Shown here: one piece after another, positions 28,092 through 36,125 of the stretch
How positions within the stretch are numbered: the stretch's first letter is position 1
Layout: each line of letters opens with the position of its first letter
Origin: Rhodocyclaceae bacterium
Lineage (GTDB): Bacteria; Pseudomonadota; Gammaproteobacteria; Burkholderiales; Rhodocyclaceae
Length of the DNA: 64,000 bases
NCBI GenBank assembly: GCA_006218025.1
Contig: VBWA01000003.1
Location: 1 to 64,000 of the forward strand
Direction of reading: 5' to 3'
The notes under the pieces: generated by a model
Databases searched by the model: none
Seen by the model: only the letters and a program-made list of their open reading frames with translations
Told to the model about the DNA's origin: nothing
Made by a program: the position numbers and the translations under genes

Positions 28092-28589
28092 TCAAAGAAT
28101 CTGGAAAGCGCGGCCGATGACGTGCTCGTCATCGACCCAACCGACGAGCGCATATCTGGAATCCAGGCTATCCGGATGCGGTGCGGCCATGTAGTAGTGC
28201 TTCGGGGGAATTATTCCCGTGGGTCCGGGCATCAGGGAAATGCCAGACTTCGCTTTTGGCTTTGCCCGTCCAACGGATTTTCCGTCAACGAAAAACTCAA
28301 CATATCCCGACCCCAGATCGACACTACTCACGTTCGCCCCGGCGATGCCCGTGACTCGCTTGAGGAACCACGCTCCAGGGGCATACGGACCCCCGCCCTG
28401 GTAACGAAACGCAGCAAGATCTCCCAATTCAGGCTTGACTCCCTTTTGAATGAGATAGACCTTGCCTGACAGGGAGTCCGAGACGTTGATCGATACGGCG
28501 AGGTACCGTCCAGCCAGGACACCTATGGCCAGCAGCCAAAGATAACCGGGTGCGTTTTTGGCAAGGTGCCGATAGATGAGGTTGAGCAT
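28092..28589 (-). CDS. S26-family signal peptidase of the transfer system (TrhF/TraF-like)
   Basis: This 165-residue membrane protein has one N-terminal anchor (about residues 16-33), a serine in NVSDSLSGKVYL (about residue 38) and a lysine in WFLKRVTGI, which form the Ser-Lys dyad of S26 peptidases. A late HPDSLDSRYALVGWV segment matches TraF/TrhF maturation peptidases. It probably processes the pilin or another exported transfer protein. It is encoded 72 bases upstream of the relaxase gene on the same strand. Confidence 0.88.
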   Translation of the reverse strand: MLNLIYRHLAKNAPGYLWLLAIGVLAGRYLAVSINVSDSLSGKVYLIQKGVKPELGDLAAFRYQGGGPYAPGAWFLKRVTGIAGANVSSVDLGSGYVEFFVDGKSVGRAKPKAKSGISLMPGPTGIIPPKHYYMAAPHPDSLDSRYALVGWVDDEHVIGRAFQIL

Positions 28590-28697
28590 CAGAGGATGCT
28601 AGCCATCGCCCCAGCCAATTTCAGCCCGATAAGCGCACTTCTCGGCAGCTTTTCAAAAAATGTCGATCACAGCCTGGCGTCGTTTGCTCCGAGACCC

Positions 28698-29174
28698 TTA
28701 GTCGGCGACAACCACGCTGGTTTCGCAAAACGGGCAGTGATCGGTATGTTTGCTGCCGGCGTCGTAGATGAACGCCGCATTGCACACCTGGCACTGCACG
28801 AGCATGACGATTTTTACCCGCACGTCACGAGCGGCAAAGTAGGCGGCGTTAATGTCCAGGGGACCGCAAATCCGCTGATATTCCCGCCATGTCGTCATCA
28901 GACTGGTCGTCGTCAAGTCTGAGGCAAAGATGCGCTGATGGAGTGCGGCAAATGCCGACAGTCGGGCCGCAGAGTCGCGATCCTTGATGAAGGACAGTAC
29001 GGTCTCCGGCAATTTCCCGTTCGAGGGTTTTACGCCGTGAACATCTTTCCACCATTGCCGCAATGTTCGCGTCCCGATGCGTGTCATGCCTCGAATAATG
29101 GACAGTCTCAGCCCGGCACGAATGAGTTCGTGAGCCTGTTGAAGATTTTCGAGTTCAGCTAAGGCGACCACCAC
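28698..29174 (-). CDS. FlhC-like transcriptional activator (SetC-like)
   Basis: This 158-residue protein has an FlhC-type helical DNA-binding region (ELENLQQAHELIRAGLRLSI, then TRIGTRTLRQWWKDVHG) and the C-terminal cysteine cluster QCQVC and HCPFC that binds zinc. SetC of SXT/R391 is an FlhC homologue that activates excision and transfer genes with SetD. The start is set at GTG 29,174 because AGGGAG lies 4 bases upstream. An in-frame ATG at 29,300 would add 42 residues unlike FlhC. Confidence 0.85.
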   Translation of the reverse strand: MVVALAELENLQQAHELIRAGLRLSIIRGMTRIGTRTLRQWWKDVHGVKPSNGKLPETVLSFIKDRDSAARLSAFAALHQRIFASDLTTTSLMTTWREYQRICGPLDINAAYFAARDVRVKIVMLVQCQVCNAAFIYDAGSKHTDHCPFCETSVVVAD

Positions 29175-29182
29175 CGAACTCC

Positions 29183-29386
29183 CTATCGCCTCGGTTCGAT
29201 AAACGGGAAGACTTGCCGCTTCCGCGGAAATGCTCGTCGTGCTCTGAGCAGTACATCCTGCTTTGATGTGAAAGATACGTTGCCGTTCGGCGTAGTCCAT
29301 GACCGCTGACCGCCAAGGAAGCCATAAAACACGAAGTTCGCCTCTCGTAACAAAGCGTCAGGGGTGTGAGCCTGACAAGTCCTCAC
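29183..29386 (-). CDS. Possible small protein between FlhD-like and FlhC-like genes
   Basis: A GTG-initiated frame of 67 codons occupies the gap between the two activator genes. It starts 16 bases after the FlhD-like stop and ends 8 bases before the FlhC-like start. The sequence has a protein-like middle (FVFYGFLGGQRSWTTPNG) and a basic C-terminus. Tight packing with both neighbours is the main evidence. I recognise no family, and it may be spurious. Confidence 0.4.
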   Translation of the reverse strand: MRTCQAHTPDALLREANFVFYGFLGGQRSWTTPNGNVSFTSKQDVLLRARRAFPRKRQVFPFIEPRR

Positions 29387-29402
29387 GCTGAAATCCCTGG
29401 CC

Positions 29403-29726
29403 TCATGCTTCAGTTGCCTGTCGGGATGTCGGGAAGGAACCTGTCCCTCCCCGTGGTCTGGCAGATGCCGCAATAGAGATCGAGTAGGCCGCTCTCTGCA
29501 AGCCCTGGAGCGACAGAAGACGATCCATTTCGGTTTCCGTCAGCCTGATGCTGATGGCGCTGATGCCTATGTCTCGCGCCATCGCATCGATCTCATCCAG
29601 AGTCATCTGGGCGATGCGGTCCAGAGCGGTTCGGGATAGCCCCGTCATGATCTCTCCGGATCTGGACTTCGACGCTTCTCTGGCCATTATGAGAAACTGG
29701 CGGTTAATCGAAATGATGTCATTCAT
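29403..29726 (-). CDS. FlhD-like transcriptional activator (SetD-like)
   Basis: This 107-residue protein matches FlhD in its core: NDIISINRQFLIMAREAS, GLSRTALDRIAQMTLDEIDA and ISAISIRLTETE. FlhD forms a heteromeric complex with FlhC. The pair here mirrors SetD/SetC, the master activators of SXT-family transfer. It is transcribed divergently from an XRE repressor gene, with a 90-base shared control region carrying an inverted repeat. The C-terminal 25 residues are low-complexity. Confidence 0.85.
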   Translation of the reverse strand: MNDIISINRQFLIMAREASKSRSGEIMTGLSRTALDRIAQMTLDEIDAMARDIGISAISIRLTETEMDRLLSLQGLQRAAYSISIAASARPRGGTGSFPTSRQATEA

Positions 29727-29764
29727 GTCGCTTTTCCAAAATTGGACTACTATCCACGGTGACT

Positions 29765-29780
29765 AACGATATACATCGTT
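29765..29780. promoter_or_regulatory. Inverted repeat, likely operator between activator and repressor genes
   Basis: The 16-base element AACGAT-ATAC-ATCGTT is a perfect 6+6 inverted repeat. It lies midway between the FlhD-like start (29,726) and the XRE gene (29,817), which are divergent. It is a plausible binding site for the XRE protein controlling both directions. No second copy was found in this short interval. Confidence 0.55.
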
Positions 29781-29816
29781 CGGTCTGTTGTCAATTGTAA
29801 AAGAAACCGAAAGAGG

Positions 29817-30257
29817 ATGCTTTTGAATTCGACACCCGAAAACGACATCGCAACTCGGCTTCGACTCTGGCGGAAAGATGTACTGGAAATGACCCAGGTG
29901 AGGTTCGCCGAGGCCACCGGGGTTCATCTCAGCGCGATCCGAAAGTACGAGGGCCGCCATAGCGTGCCCAGCGGTGAATCATTACTCGCCATTGCCAGCA
30001 CGGGGGTCGATCTGCACTGGTTGCTCACCGGTAAAGGGGATATGCGCGCCCCCTCGAATAATGGCGATAGCGACGCCAAGACCGAGGCTGACGCTGAACT
30101 CGTTCGTCGTCTGATGGCGATCGAGGGACTTCTGAGCGGCATCCAGGACGACAAGCGATCTGCCGTCCTGGAAGAGATTTTTTCTCGCGTTCAGGAAGCG
30201 AAACGAGTAGACGACCTGGAGTTGCTGGTAGGAAAGTTGGCGCGGAAACGGGCATAG
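29817..30257 (+). CDS. XRE-family regulator, probable element repressor
   Basis: This 146-residue protein has an N-terminal helix-turn-helix (about residues 13-65, MTQVRFAEATGVHLSAIRKYEG, then LLAIASTGVDLHWLLTGKGD). A C-terminal helical part is probably for oligomerisation, and no LexA-type protease domain is visible. It resembles repressors that keep integrated elements silent, with the divergent activator pair as target. AAGAGG abuts the ATG, so the TTG two codons later, at a 6-base spacing, is an equally good start. Confidence 0.85.
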   Translation: MLLNSTPENDIATRLRLWRKDVLEMTQVRFAEATGVHLSAIRKYEGRHSVPSGESLLAIASTGVDLHWLLTGKGDMRAPSNNGDSDAKTEADAELVRRLMAIEGLLSGIQDDKRSAVLEEIFSRVQEAKRVDDLELLVGKLARKRA

Positions 30258-30339
30258 CTCTTCCGCTTTCATACTACGTTGGTAATGGCAATATCCACTT
30301 GAAGAATGCATATTCCGTGGAAAGGCGACACCGGACCCG

Positions 30340-30684
30340 ATGTCAGATTACTCCCGGCAGCCAGTTCCCCAGATTGCTGTAATGAGCATTCGCACGCTTG
30401 AACCCAATGGCGAAAGCGACCACCAGAGCGAAAATGCGGCGCGACTTATCCGCAGCTATACCGCCAGGCAGGGGCAGTACCTCGCCTTCATCTACTATTA
30501 CTCGAAGATCCACCTATGTTCGCCGTCGGAAGCAGACATGCAGCGGTATTTCAGCGTTTCGCCGTCAGCGGTCCATCAGATGGTCCTGAGTCTGGAGAAG
30601 CTGGGATTCATCGAGAGGACGCCTGGTCAGGGCCGCTCGGTCAAGCTGCTGGTGCCCCGCGATCAGCTGCCGGATTTGATGTGA
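30340..30684 (+). CDS. LexA-like winged-helix DNA-binding protein
   Basis: This 114-residue protein has its C-terminal 70 residues matching the winged-helix DNA-binding domain of LexA-type regulators: RQGQYLAFIYYYSKIH, then SPSEADMQRYFSVSPSAVHQ and LEKLGFIERTPGQGRSVKLLVP. It lacks the LexA peptidase half. Such stand-alone proteins are common on mobile elements and are often annotated MarR-like. It follows the XRE gene by 82 bases and is probably part of the element control circuit. Confidence 0.8.
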   Translation: MSDYSRQPVPQIAVMSIRTLEPNGESDHQSENAARLIRSYTARQGQYLAFIYYYSKIHLCSPSEADMQRYFSVSPSAVHQMVLSLEKLGFIERTPGQGRSVKLLVPRDQLPDLM

Positions 30685-30717
30685 GAGCATGAGCACTTGC
30701 CTCATGCACCAACAACG

Positions 30718-30876
30718 ATGAAACCTGGTTTCACACAGATTGATCTGCATAACTGCGTAATCGAGTTTCCGACGATGACGCTGTCAATTGATCCGCGCAA
30801 CGGTGCTGCCCCCCAGTCATCCCACTGTGTAGGGTGGCAGGTGGGGTTGGTCGGCTCAACTAGGCGTGACACGTGA
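30718..30876 (+). CDS. Possible 52-residue protein overlapping the next gene
   Basis: An ATG-initiated frame of 52 codons (MKPGFTQIDLHN start) ends in a TGA that overlaps the ATG of the next gene by one base (TGATG), a classical coupling arrangement. A 7+7 inverted repeat (TGAAACC-T-GGTTTCA) covers its first codons. No ribosome-binding site or family is evident. Confidence 0.4.
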   Translation: MKPGFTQIDLHNCVIEFPTMTLSIDPRNGAAPQSSHCVGWQVGLVGSTRRDT

Positions 30877-31310
30877 TGGGAGTTTCATGCCGCATATTTT
30901 TGCTCGACCAGGATGACGGTCTGTATCGCCTGCCGAGTACAAAGTTCAACCAGATGCTCCGGGATCCGACGAGTTGTCGCGTAACCCGTTTTGCCGGGGC
31001 TCGACTGCGTATGACTGACGTCGCCGTAGAACTGCTGAACCGCCAGCCAATTCGCGTCATTTGGAACACATTTGGTTTTCTTGCCTTTGATGACGATGGA
31101 TACTTTGACGCTGGCACATTCGACCAACATCAACGGGCCCGTGCCGAACTGGCGTTGGCGCCACTTGCCGCTGAGCCCAAGGGAGCAGCGATCGTCGTCG
31201 ACGCAACCACCCGCTTCGTCGCACAAGGAGGAAGCTGGAAGCCATCGAGGACCTTGCAGCGCCATATCGACGAGGCTGCCCTGGGGAGGGTGAAATGCCC
31301 GCGACTGTAG
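30876..31310 (+). CDS. Conserved-looking hypothetical protein, 144 residues
   Basis: The product has an ordered, globular look: CRIFLLDQDDGLYRLPSTKF near the start, VTRFAGARLRMTDVAVELLN, then RVIWNTFGFLAFDDDGYFD. The C-terminal third is Ala-rich and basic. I cannot name a domain. The start follows a TGATG junction with a small upstream frame, and its end overlaps a 72-residue frame by 16 bases, so it may be the middle gene of a three-gene unit upstream of the ABC-3C system. An antisense ORF here was judged a shadow. Confidence 0.65.
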   Translation: MGVSCRIFLLDQDDGLYRLPSTKFNQMLRDPTSCRVTRFAGARLRMTDVAVELLNRQPIRVIWNTFGFLAFDDDGYFDAGTFDQHQRARAELALAPLAAEPKGAAIVVDATTRFVAQGGSWKPSRTLQRHIDEAALGRVKCPRL

Positions 31311-31513
31311 TTCATTCGTTTCCGATACATCGAGCTGGTCAAGCAGCAACTCTGCGGGCTTCTGTGTGGTCTTTGGTGATCCATGCGAGCGTCGGATTTA
31401 GGGTTGCGTACCAAGCCCTTCCGCAATCGTTGGTGGAGAAATTGGAGGCTTTGAATGGTGGTCGGCGACCGGCCAGGTACCGACATTTGCGGTTCACTGA
31501 ATTAATAAAATGA
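31295..31513 (+). CDS. Possible small basic protein, 72 residues
   Basis: This frame starts at an ATG preceded 4 bases upstream by GGGAGGG and overlaps the preceding gene by 16 bases, so coupled translation is plausible. The product is basic with the segment SVGFRVAYQALPQSLVEKLEAL. No family is recognised. The 258 bases that follow, to 31,771, look non-coding and AT-richer and probably hold the ABC-3C promoter. Confidence 0.4.
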   Translation: MPATVVHSFPIHRAGQAATLRASVWSLVIHASVGFRVAYQALPQSLVEKLEALNGGRRPARYRHLRFTELIK

Positions 31514-31771
31514 ACGGCAGCAGTGCCCCTGACTGCCGGCGCTCACAATATCGCCATCTATGAGTGCTCGTCGGCTTTTGTGGACGTTGATGCGAACGTG
31601 CTACATTGGCCGATTGCAGCAAAAAAGCGGAAGTTCAAGCGTCGACCGTAAATGTACGTTCAAGGCTGACTGCAAACATTGAACGCCCACACTGTTGATG
31701 CGCCGATCTACTGACTCGGCCGCTGCTGCAATTTTTGCTACAGTTTTCAGCAATTAATACTTGAGCCGATC

Positions 31772-33064
31772 ATGTCGTCAGGCAGCAAGATGGGCAGCCG
31801 CGCCAATACTGTGCGGCGGAATAGGAGGAGCGGTTTGAGTTCTGCAGCACACGTCGGCGACGGAGGCCACTCCGCCGTCAATGCGGCATTGGGCTTTTAT
31901 TACCAATCGCTGTACGGGCTTCTGTCCATCGTGAGAGCGTCCCATGATGACTCTGCCGTGTGTCTCGAGCGTCTCGACGACGTGGAGATCCTCACGAACG
32001 GGCAATCGCTTCTATCTCAACTGAAGCACTCACTGAGTAAGAAGCCAGCGGCGGTGACGCTTAGATCTATTGCCCTGTGGAAGACGCTAAAAGCGTGGAT
32101 CGACGTGCTCCCCGCCGTGAGCCTGGACGACACCCGTTTCCAACTCGTGACGGTGGCCCCACTTCCCTCAGGAAGCCCGCTTGAAGTCCTTCTTGACGAA
32201 CTGTCGTCTCGCACCCTCCTTCTGGCGCTCCTTCAGGATGAAGCACAGCGGGTCGTAGACGAACATGCGGCTGGCAAAAAGGCGAAGAAGCAGCCTCGTC
32301 CGCATGCTGATCGCGTCTCCAGTTGTACTGCGTATCTGGAGCTCAACGATACCGTCCGGGAGAAGCTCCTCTCCCGAATTACCGTCCAGCCCGCAGCCAG
32401 CAATATCAACGAGATTCCGAAGGACATCGCGAAGGAGCTGAAGAATTTTCCTCCAGAACGTAGAGAGGCCATCACCCAGAAACTCATCGAGTGGTGGGAC
32501 CTTCAGATCATCTACTCGTTTTGCGACAAGCGAGACCGGGCCATCTCGATGCTAGAGGTTCAGCAGAAGGTGGCAGAGATCTCGGGTGAGTTTGAGCGCG
32601 ACGAGCTCTTGGCCGATTTCCAGTTCGTCACGCCTCCTGGAGATCACAGCCCTCCCTCCATGATCTCTCGGCAGCTTCAGTTGGTGGGCGGCACCATGAG
32701 AGAGATTCAAGCGGCAGAGCGCGAGGAGTGGAGAGCGCGGTCTCAGCGCCACAAATGGCTCAATGAGCGCGTCGACATGGCGGTACGTATCGACTGCTAC
32801 GACCAACTCCTCGTCGAGGCTTGGGGGGACAAGCACTGCGTAATGGTGGAGACGCATGCAAACGCCACCGAAGACGCGAAGCGCGCTTCTGGGCTGGAGA
32901 TATTCAGATGGTCGTTCACCCAGGCACATGCGCAGATTCCACCCTTTGCGCGTAACTGGAACACGTCCTACTACGTACCAGGAAGCTACCAAGTCTTGGC
33001 CGTGGAACAGGAGGTTGGCTGGCACCCAGACTTCAGGGTACTTCTCGCGGAGAAGAAGATATGA
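31772..33064 (+). CDS. ABC-3C system component with N-terminal nuclease-like motif and C-terminal domain
   Basis: This 430-residue protein has an N-terminal pattern of Cap4/Mrr-like nucleases: ALGFYYQSLYGLL near residues 39-51, E66, LDD at 68-70 and QLKH at 83-86, an E/D...QxK arrangement. The rest (about residues 190-430) looks like the C-terminal domain shared by ABC three-component systems, ending with a Trp/Tyr-rich segment. It is predicted to be the effector or substrate-handling subunit. It overlaps the middle component by 4 bases (ATGA). Confidence 0.75.
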   Translation: MSSGSKMGSRANTVRRNRRSGLSSAAHVGDGGHSAVNAALGFYYQSLYGLLSIVRASHDDSAVCLERLDDVEILTNGQSLLSQLKHSLSKKPAAVTLRSIALWKTLKAWIDVLPAVSLDDTRFQLVTVAPLPSGSPLEVLLDELSSRTLLLALLQDEAQRVVDEHAAGKKAKKQPRPHADRVSSCTAYLELNDTVREKLLSRITVQPAASNINEIPKDIAKELKNFPPERREAITQKLIEWWDLQIIYSFCDKRDRAISMLEVQQKVAEISGEFERDELLADFQFVTPPGDHSPPSMISRQLQLVGGTMREIQAAEREEWRARSQRHKWLNERVDMAVRIDCYDQLLVEAWGDKHCVMVETHANATEDAKRASGLEIFRWSFTQAHAQIPPFARNWNTSYYVPGSYQVLAVEQEVGWHPDFRVLLAEKKI

Positions 33065-33543
33065 CTACCGCACGTGATGTTTTCGCTGAGACCAACCCCG
33101 CCTTTTGCTGCGTCGTGTTTGCCCAATTCAGCCTTGCCTATCAGCAGGCGCAACCGGCTGAACGCCCGCCAACAGCAGCGCTAATTTACTTGGTATTACC
33201 CATCGCAATCTCAGAGGATCTGGCCCCGACTTTTGACGGCTGCAACAAAGACACGGGTCTTGCCGTCTGGCTGAGTCGCAATCCGAAGGTGCTTGCCAAG
33301 CTCGCCAAGAAGGTCAACTTGACGCTGGAAATCACTACAGCGGCAGTCAAGTTCGGCTGCGTCACGGGAACACTGCGTCTGTCCGGCGACGGCGAAGTGG
33401 AGTCCGCCCTGAAAAAATTCCCCGCCTCGGTAACGGGTGGCGTTGCTGGCGCAGCCCTCAAACGTGCCCGGCTGTTTGGAGCATGGGCCGCCGCGATGGG
33501 ATCCCCCAGAGCGGTTCTGGAAGCATTAGGAGTTTCGGTATGA
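33061..33543 (+). CDS. ABC-3C system middle component
   Basis: This 160-residue protein is sandwiched between the effector-like and ATPase genes with ATGA overlaps on both sides. It contains the pattern [12 protein letters not shown] followed by [17 protein letters not shown] and a late [10 protein letters not shown]. This resembles the small 'middle component' that bridges the ATPase and the CTD protein in ABC-3C operons. It has no catalytic motif. The assignment relies on size, pattern and gene order. Confidence 0.75.
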   Translation: MTTARDVFAETNPAFCCVVFAQFSLAYQQAQPAERPPTAALIYLVLPIAISEDLAPTFDGCNKDTGLAVWLSRNPKVLAKLAKKVNLTLEITTAAVKFGCVTGTLRLSGDGEVESALKKFPASVTGGVAGAALKRARLFGAWAAAMGSPRAVLEALGVSV

Positions 33544-35570
33544 CGCGGTGGAACATTGCAAGCATCTTCTTCATAGGTGAAGAAGGGACATTCCGCATCA
33601 TCGACTTGGACCCTGGCCGTGTGAACGTCATCACCGGGGCATCGGGCACGGGCAAGTCTGCTGTCATCAAGGCGCTGGACTATTGCCTGGGCTCCTCCAA
33701 GTGTCAGCTGCCTGTATATGTGCGCCGGCGCTGCGTGGCTGTCGGCGTGAAGTGGGTCAAGGGGCAGGACGAGATGATCTCGTGCCGCCAGGTCCCTTTC
33801 GTCGGCAAGGCTCCAAATGCCTACATGTTTGTGACCACTGGCCGCAACCTCAGGATCCCTCGCACCGTCGAGCAATTCGAAGGTCGAGGAACAGTTGAAG
33901 TAAGCAAGGCCAGACTGGGGCAGGCATTCGGAATCGACGGAACAACGAGAGCGGAAGCCGCACCGCATGAACGGGAATCGCGCGATCGGCCATCAGTTCG
34001 CCAATTCACGCCGTACGTCTTTGTCACCAAGGAGGTAATCGACAGCGAGACGGTGCTGCTGCACGGGCTCGATGACAACCGCAAGGCCCCACTCATCATT
34101 TCCACGATGCCCTATTTCTTGGGCGCCGTGGCAGAGTCGACGGTGGCAGCAGAAAGGCGCTTGCGACAAGCTCGCAGAGCGTTGGAAATCGACATCTCTC
34201 GCGAAGAGGCCCGTCGTACGAAGGACAGCCTGGTCAAGCAGCGATCTCGGGTACTACTGAGCGAGGCGCAGCAGCTTGGCCTGGTGGAAGGGCCACCAGA
34301 TGCGGCAGACGAGGTCTTGCTCCTTGATATGCTACGTAGGGCCATATCTCCATCCGCGCACGCCCGGCAGTACCCGAGTGCTGATCAGCTCGATAACCTG
34401 CAGGAGCGACGTCAAATGACGCTGAAGGAGCTGAATCACACGAAGCGGAAGCTGCGGGCAATGACAGTGACTGCGCAAGAGTCGCAGGACTACGAATCTG
34501 CGGTCACCAGCCAGCACGAGAAGCTGCGCATCGCAGAGCATCTCCATCTGCTTGAAGTTCCTACCACCTGCCCGGTTTGCGAATCGCATACAGAGACGGG
34601 CGCTCAGTTCGCCCTTGCGATAAAGCATTCGCTGGAGACCATTCGTTTTGAGACAAGTGCGGTCGGGCGCCTGCGGCCACAGATCAGTGCAGCGATCGAG
34701 CAATTGAGCGAACGCGCGGAGAAACTGAGCGGACTGCTCAGGGAGGTCGATGCAGGTATTGCTTCCAATCTGAATCAAATCGCTGAGGCCAAGCATTTCA
34801 CTGATCTCGCCCAGGTGCATGCCTACTTCCGCGGCAAGGCGTCCTACTTCTTGGAGACGATCGACGACCAACTCCATCGACCTGCGAAAGACCTGACGCA
34901 GCAACAAGCAGAAATAGCCGAACTCGAGGCTCTGGTGGACGCAGACAACCGCCGAATTCGCATGCGCCGAGCTGAGGAAGCAATTTCGAGGTTCGCCTCC
35001 GAGGCGTTCTCGAAGCTGCCCAAAGTCGAGCCTTGCGTAAACGCGGAGCTAGTCTTTTCGACACGAGAGCCCCAGGTGAACCTCATTGAGGCCGGCCCCG
35101 AAGGCGCAGTTCTTTCGATGGCTGACCTTGGTTCGGACCAAAACTGGCTTGCCGTTCATGTTGCGCTAGCTTTTGGCCTACAGAGGCACTTCGAGAAGGA
35201 GTGCCGGCCGGTTCCCGGCGTGATCGTGATGGACCAGTTGAGTCGACCGTACTTCCCGAACCAGCGGGAGGAGATGCACGATTCGGACGACGAAGGCAAT
35301 GACGAAGCTGAAGAGCTTGATGTCAGCGCAGATGACGATCGCCCTGATGAAGTCTCCATCGGGTCCGACGATGACGATTATTTGGCGATGCGCCAGCACA
35401 TTGATTTTCTTTTCGAGGAAGTCGCAGCGCGCAACGACCTTCAAGTGCTCTTGCTGGAGCACGCATACTTCCCGAACGATCAGCGCTATGTCGCGGCAAC
35501 GAAGGAACGTTGGACGCGGGCATCCGGAAAAGGGCTTATTCCGCGTGACTGGAAGCGTAGAGAACGCTGA
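33540..35570 (+). CDS. ABC-3C system ATPase (DUF3732, Rad50/SMC-like)
   Basis: This 676-residue P-loop ATPase has Walker A GASGTGKS at residues 33-40 and the DUF3732 signature [15 protein letters not shown] directly after it. It has long helical coiled-coil regions with a central CPVC zinc-hook-like pair, and a C-terminal Walker B-like [13 protein letters not shown] highly acidic insert (about residues 580-615) precedes the final [10 protein letters not shown] and LLEHAYF segments. In ABC-3C systems this ATPase is thought to sense invading DNA and license the effector. Confidence 0.87.
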   Translation: MTRWNIASIFFIGEEGTFRIIDLDPGRVNVITGASGTGKSAVIKALDYCLGSSKCQLPVYVRRRCVAVGVKWVKGQDEMISCRQVPFVGKAPNAYMFVTTGRNLRIPRTVEQFEGRGTVEVSKARLGQAFGIDGTTRAEAAPHERESRDRPSVRQFTPYVFVTKEVIDSETVLLHGLDDNRKAPLIISTMPYFLGAVAESTVAAERRLRQARRALEIDISREEARRTKDSLVKQRSRVLLSEAQQLGLVEGPPDAADEVLLLDMLRRAISPSAHARQYPSADQLDNLQERRQMTLKELNHTKRKLRAMTVTAQESQDYESAVTSQHEKLRIAEHLHLLEVPTTCPVCESHTETGAQFALAIKHSLETIRFETSAVGRLRPQISAAIEQLSERAEKLSGLLREVDAGIASNLNQIAEAKHFTDLAQVHAYFRGKASYFLETIDDQLHRPAKDLTQQQAEIAELEALVDADNRRIRMRRAEEAISRFASEAFSKLPKVEPCVNAELVFSTREPQVNLIEAGPEGAVLSMADLGSDQNWLAVHVALAFGLQRHFEKECRPVPGVIVMDQLSRPYFPNQREEMHDSDDEGNDEAEELDVSADDDRPDEVSIGSDDDDYLAMRQHIDFLFEEVAARNDLQVLLLEHAYFPNDQRYVAATKERWTRASGKGLIPRDWKRRER

Positions 35571-36125
35571 ACTCCATCGGAGGCAGACCACGTGGCATTC
35601 ATCAAATGCCGCACGGATGTCATGCGACGCAGTTGAATGCCTACTCCCGCTGCATTGCTGCCGGATTCTGGCCAGTGACCCAAGGTCGGCTTTGACCGAT
35701 GTCCCGTCGTCGGCCTTATGTGAAGCTTCACATAAGGCCGACCTTCTGTCGTTGGCCGAGTTACGGTGACAGACAGATCGTCGGCCATGGCCATTCGCTT
35801 GCCAACGCCTGTAGTCAGCAATGCATTGGTTACCTGCCGCTCAGCCGACGCGTACCTTGGACGGCAGCTTCTCCGCGTCGCGGTCGCTAACTTCCGCCCC
35901 TAAGCCGCCGTGAAAACATCACCGAGACGAGGCCAGAATCACGTCCATCTTGCCGATAAACGTACCGAAGCGTTCATGCATCCTTTGTTAGATACTGTTC
36001 TGCCGTTCGCATATAAATGCCAGTATTGTCGGCTGTGAGTGCCTGTTAAGCCCGATCGTTAACGTAGTTAAATGAATGATTTCAGAATACTTGCCTACTC
36101 AAGAAATATTCAATGTGGAAAGGCG
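35571..36125. other. Intergenic stretch between two defence cassettes
   Basis: I see no convincing gene in these 555 bases. They contain a 34-bp perfect palindrome (listed separately), several repeats of the word GTCGGCC or GGCCGAC, and an AT-richer end before the DUF3800 gene that may carry its promoter. Short frames here are low-complexity, arginine/proline-rich shadows. Confidence 0.6.
35709..35742. repeat. 34-bp perfect palindrome
   Basis: GTCGGCCTTATGTGAAG at 35,709-35,725 is followed directly by its reverse complement at 35,726-35,742, centred on AAGCTT. No T-run follows on either strand, so it is not a standard terminator. It could be a protein-binding site, a recombination scar or a cruciform. 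It marks the boundary between the ABC-3C and the DUF3800-OLD-helicase cassettes. Confidence 0.8.

Noticed and set aside
30885-31349. 154-codon minus-strand ORF opposite the 144-residue hypothetical
   Set aside because: The plus frame has better composition and coupling to neighbours, so the minus frame is likely a shadow.
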